Below, piece by piece: positions 59,775 through 64,000 of a stretch of 64,000 bases of DNA. A program made the translations under genes and the position numbers. This DNA is from Ceratothoa steindachneri. Lineage: Eukaryota; Arthropoda; Malacostraca; Isopoda; Cymothoidae. The notes below the pieces were generated by a model that saw only the letters and a program-made list of their open reading frames with translations, searched no databases and had not been told where the DNA came from. The number at the start of each line of letters is the position of its first letter. The stretch's first letter is position 1. The stretch covers positions 96,625,413 through 96,689,412 of the forward strand of contig OZ018318.1 of assembly GCA_963969495.1 (NCBI GenBank). The letters run 5' to 3'.

Positions 59775-61076
59775 TGTGATAGAACAAGTTGAATCTGTGT
59801 TAAATTCAACTCCTATCCCATATTAGTTAAAATCCCGAGGAGGCCCACGTGCATCTTCGATTCGAGGCTTGGAGTCTTATCAACAGCTACCGGACGCCAA
59901 TGTTTAAACAAGGAGGTTATCGTCCCCCCGTTTGCCCCCATACGCCGACCTCGCCAGATCGAGTTAGGCTTATGAACAGATAAGGCATTTTTCTCCGGCC
60001 CAGCTGTGCGTTTCCTCCAAGCTTTCACTCCATTCTCCCCCACGCCAAGGAGATGTCCTGGCTATTTATATGGAAACTTTACCACTAAGATCAGATTGGA
60101 GATCCAGATTTTCGTCGCGAAACATCACCACGACCCTCTCTCCCTTTGTGCGCCAAGGGACCTCGACCTCGAGATTCACCATCACTTGATAAGAAGGAGG
60201 ACAATATTCCTTGAGTGCCAAAGGTTCGAGCCTTTAGTGACGCCAAGTCCCCAAGGCATCCCCCCCCCTTTGTTCAGAAGAGAACAACCTAGAACAGCCA
60301 TTGTTCGTTTTGAGCCCTTCGCCAAGAAACGGTTCTCATCCCCCCCTGTTGTTCAAGGAGAACAACATTAGAACAGCCATTGTTCGTTTTGAGCCCTTCG
60401 CCAAGAAACGGTTCTCACCCCCCCTGTTGTTCAAAGGAGAACAACATTAGAACAGCCATTGTTCTTGAGCCCTTAGACAAGAGACGGTTCTCATCCCCCC
60501 CTTTGTTCAGAAGAGAACAACCTAGAACAGCCATTGTTCGTCAAGCCGTTCGTCGAGTAACGGTTCTCCTTTCCAAGACGCCACGTCAGGATCCTTTTAT
60601 CCCCCCCCTTCGGCTGGAACTCGCCAGCGGACCAAATATTCCTTTAAGTACCTTCCACTGCACCATAATGAAGTTACGTAAGCCAAGCGTCACCTCTTGA
60701 GTATTGATCCCTTATTTGTCAATTCTATCCTGTGCTTTAAATGTTTTATCAAACCATCCCATCTCTTTAACTCCATATTTGTTTTACCTTTTTTTGATCC
60801 CTTAAATCCTTGGATTAGCCCGAGTCTCCACGACCCTTTCCATTCTGTTTATGTCAATATTTTCCGTTTTTGTGTTTGCTGATAGTTATTATTAATAAAA
60901 CTCTATTTTATTAATGATAGCAATATTATTATCCTTGAGCTCAGTTCCACTTCTTAAGCATTTTGAAGATACATAATACCGGCCGCCAGACAGTAAAACG
61001 CACTCTAAAGATAATTAAGGAAGTTCCCTCAACGAATAGTGTAATATATGGTATCGTCGGGAGTCATTCTACGACA
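59775..61076 (+). repeat. 3' LTR of copy 2
   Basis: Near-identical to 55,586-56,884. Minisatellite at 60,270-60,585, polyadenylation hairpin at 60,891-60,915 with AATAAA at 60,894-60,899. Confidence 0.95.
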
Positions 61077-61081
61077 TTGTT

Positions 61082-63476
61082 TATTGCCTCGGTACTGCCT
61101 GTTGAAGCTCTTTAGCCATGTGCAAGGAGTATTGCATTTACTTTTATTTTGATATAGAAATTAGGTTTTAATCTTTCAATCCTTGAAAGTTTTAGTTTGA
61201 TTGATTTCTATGATATGAAATCTTTTTCATTTACTAAAGAGAGGACTACATTCTTGACATTACATCTCTTTAGTTTGTGTGTGGGGGGGGGGATTTTATA
61301 ATTTAAACTTATTAAGCTTTGATTAATTTAAGTAAAACTCATACAAGCATGGTTAGGGTCAATCATATGCTTGCTGAAAAGCGCGTGAGCTAACGAAAAA
61401 ATCTAATTTGTCTGACTAGATCCCTTGTTTTAAATTTTGCTTAAATACTCTCGACTTATCTGATCTATATCTAACTTCGACATTTCTTGAAGTATAGTTG
61501 TTGGATTATATCTGTCTGGATTCGGAAGTGTAACTCTAGGAACTTTGGAAAAGAATTGAAACGATTGGAGCTTGAGGTGCTCCGTAATACATACATTTTG
61601 TCATTTCTTCATTCGTTTGATATCTAGTCTCTGTTTTAAAGCCTTGTTAAATAAAAGGCCGGATTGCGAACTATCTGATTCACTAGTTGATTTTCTTTAT
61701 CAGAATTTAGGCATTTTTTTAATATATTTTTATTTTCGATAAGGTTTTCTCCGAAATATTAACTTATATCGGACTCTCAAGATTAAGGCAGAGATTACTC
61801 ACTGGCTAATAGAGAACCACAATGAATATTGATAGTCCTTTTTATGGAAGCTGGATTGTTATTTGATTAATCCTTAGACTTAGTTTCATTTGATGAGTTA
61901 GGTTATTCTTTACACACTATCAAATTATTCACTATTTACTATTTAACATAAAAGCAAATGAGGCTATACAAGAGAAAAAGTTAATGGAAAGGCGGTTGGA
62001 ACACGAATAAGACCAAAATAAATGAAATGAATTAAGACAAAAGAACAGCTCGACCGCCCCCCCCCCCTACCTCCTTGGCCATTGAAAACTGGCCAAAGAA
62101 GAAAAAGGTGAGGCCAGGTACTCCATTGTATTGCCCCGCAGGCACAGTGTCCAGAGAAGAGGCCGGCTCTAGGTATTCTAGTTACGGTAACTAATAGTGA
62201 AAGGGAGGGAAATAGGAAGGTTAAGGATAGGAAAGAGAGGAAATATAGTAGGAAACAGAAAATTGGACTAAGTTAGTCGTGGGAGCTACAGCTTAACGTG
62301 GTATCCGAATGACGATATATTCTAGATCGTTGTTGTTTATCGTGATCCCTATCCTGGGTACCTACTGTGATGCCCGTATGTTAATATGATAGGTAATAAA
62401 AAATAATTGCTGATAACTGATATAACTAAAGAGGTTTGCTTGAAGAGTTAGCTATTCTTTGTTCTTTGTCGGCAGTTAGAGATCACGAGAAAATGTTACA
62501 AGTTTGATTCGTATGATTATTACACATTTCTGTTTTTATATGTATCTATTTGTGTCCTGGTCACTGTAGTGTTTGTTTGTATTATATGATCTAACTGTTT
62601 TTAATAATTATTCTTACTAAAGCTGGTGTAGGATTCTATCTCCCTAGCTATTTTTTTCTATTCCTATGAGGCTTAATTTGTCTATAAGCTATTCTTTTGC
62701 TGATGCTTCAGTTATCTAATTAATCTTTGTCGTCGTCAAGTTGTCTTGTCTTCCTCCAGGTGTATATTTCTTCTTCCGCCTCTTCTATTCTCTTATCAAT
62801 CCTTTGGGAAACTTGCAAATAATATGTGTTTTCTCCATCCCTCTTTTTAGGAAATTGATAGATTAAATCAATTCTTCTTTAATTAGGAATTTTCAAGGAA
62901 TTTCCTTTCTATTATTGCCATTATTCTGCTTAGTGGATATATTTTCCACTCTCTATTATAGTCTTATTGTCTCTCCTCTTCTAGCGTTCGTTAGTAAGTA
63001 AATAACTTTCTTCTATACTCTTTGGATTCAGAGTAGGTTGCTCCTCGAGATCGTGTACATCGCTATGGTTATATAAATAATCATGATTGTATTCTGGCCT
63101 GGTAAATGTTCCTCTTGTTCTTTATGCTGAGCCCTGTTAAATTTTACAGGAAGACCAGTCGACTTATTCCTCATTTACTTTCTTATTTATTTGATTTTTC
63201 TAAGATTATGTCATAATAGTTTTCCCAAGAACCTTACAAACTTTCTTACACCTGTAGTGGTCCTCTTTCAACATATGGATCTGAAAGGCCCCTCCTGAAC
63301 AAGAGTATCATTCATCACTCTTGGTTTTAAATTTACATTTTTATCACATCTATTGCTAATACTTATCCTCTCTGCCATCATTCTAAATTTCATGGATCCA
63401 TTTGTGTAACGGCAACATATGAGCTGGTCTCTGTTTGCTGCAAAGTGAATGTTCAGCAGAACTCATTTATGAAAGG
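61082..63476. other. AT-rich DNA, no gene recognised; GC-richer patch at 62,040-62,400
   Basis: The patch at 62,040-62,400 has a C run, purine-rich stretches and less AT than its flanks but no open frame or domain. It may be part of an unrecognised repeat. A T-rich run and a G run (61,278-61,291) are also present. Confidence 0.5.
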
Positions 63477-64000
63477 CAGCCCCGTAAGGGGTGCGGAAAT
63501 TTACCTTCCTCGCAGCCCTGCTGACGGTACTCAGTGCCCCATCCGGCCCCAGCATAGCCTCTTCACTTTCTTTCAGACAGCCTATATTTCTGCCCTACTT
63601 CATCACTTCCTCTACAACCTCTCACACAGCTTTCTCTGGTTGGCCTCTATTTTCACAGGGTAGATGCTGACCTTCTTCTCAGCAAATCTCGCGAATCGGA
63701 GCTGAGGAAAAATGGGACAAGGTTCCCTAACCCCTGAGCTCTGGTTTGGGATGGTGGATTTTTAACAACCTGCTTCATCAACACCCATATCTTCCTCACA
63801 TCACCTTTCCTTTTCACCTTACACTCTATCAATGTAATGCCGTTCACAAGGTGGAACCGCCATGCTGAAGAGCTACTAGGTCACTAAGCGGGAGGGGTGG
63901 CCTTAAATGGCGGTACATGGCTCTATAAGCCCCCGTACGCCACGCTTACAGCAAAGGGTGATTAGCGTTTGCTTCTCGCCGAAAGAATAGAGTCCTCATG
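63477..64000 (+). mobile_element. I-like LINE copy B, 5' end (runs off the window)
   Basis: It begins CCCCGTAAGGGGTGCGG and aligns along its whole visible length with the minus-strand 5' region at about 17,200-17,800. Shared landmarks are TTTCTTTCAGACAG, TTGGCCTCTATTTTC or its variant, TGACCTTCTTCTCAGC, CCCTAACCCCTGAGCTC and TTTGGGATGGTGG. It is diverged from copy A by many substitutions. Only the 5' untranslated region is inside the window; coding parts would lie beyond 64,000. Confidence 0.8.

Larger units (their letters stand above)
55586..61076 (+). mobile_element. Ty3/Gypsy LTR retrotransposon, copy 2, non-autonomous
   Basis: LTRs 55,586-56,884 and 59,775-61,076 enclose a 2.9-kb interior and are flanked by the perfect 5-bp duplication TTGTT (55,581-55,585 and 61,077-61,081). 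Interior order: AT repeat, primer-binding site, gag-protease, truncated RT, RNase H, polypurine tract. It is the inverted counterpart of copy 1 at 23.8-29.6 kb and shares its internal deletion. The LTRs have four minisatellite units instead of about six. The two LTRs of this copy are almost identical, so the insertion is young relative to the other elements here. Confidence 0.95.

Overview
The window looks like AT-rich, repeat-dominated nuclear DNA from an invertebrate animal, most likely an arthropod. The basis is the mix of mobile elements: a hAT transposon, Tc1/mariner-type fossils, I-like and CR1-like LINEs, a Ty3/Gypsy LTR family and a Maverick/Polinton relic. The mariner fossil at 38.9-39.9 kb resembles types I associate with crustaceans, but that is a weak taxonomic hint. 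I see no intact host gene, rRNA or convincing tRNA. Almost everything recognisable is a transposable element or an endogenous virus-like element, and nearly all of it is broken by stops and frameshifts.

Layout. 1-4.7 kb: AT-rich DNA with a small helix-turn-helix transposase fossil near 1.1-1.3 kb. 4.67-8.86 kb: a minisatellite of about 30-bp units, split by a hAT element (5,620-8,654) with terminal inverted repeats and an 8-bp target duplication matching at 7 of 8 bases. 10.3-11.1 kb: an unexplained GC-rich island. 13.0-17.8 kb: a minus-strand I-like LINE that keeps ORF1 zinc knuckles, endonuclease and RNase H but has lost most of its reverse transcriptase. The 5' end of a second copy runs off the right edge (63.48-64.0 kb, plus). 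18.27-20.0 kb: a solo LTR. 23.78-29.65 kb and 55.59-61.08 kb: two LTR retrotransposons of the same family as the solo LTR, in opposite orientation. All three insertions have perfect 5-bp target duplications. Both full elements share one internal deletion that removes the reverse transcriptase palm, and both lack integrase, so the family appears non-autonomous. 34.1-37.5 kb: polypurine DNA, TA microsatellites, about 120-bp repeats and a decayed copy of a multi-copy animal gene family of unknown function. 38.9-44.0 kb: a mariner fossil and two LINE fossils.

The most interesting object is at 44,467-53,886. It is a 9.4-kb Maverick/Polinton relic (an endogenised, adintovirus-like DNA virus/transposon) bounded by inverted repeats of about 0.5 kb that begin AGTAGTAATG, with flanking 6-mers CGAGTG and CGCGTG. 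Inside are damaged pieces of integrase with chromodomain, protein-primed DNA polymerase B, penton-type minor capsid protein (present twice, inverted), a small basic pX/VI-like protein, double-jelly-roll major capsid protein and adenain-like protease. The capsid-end plus protease block is tandemly duplicated. I saw no packaging ATPase. None of the modules looks functional, although two small reading frames in it remain open. The remaining stretches hold only AT-rich DNA, microsatellites and faint repeats.
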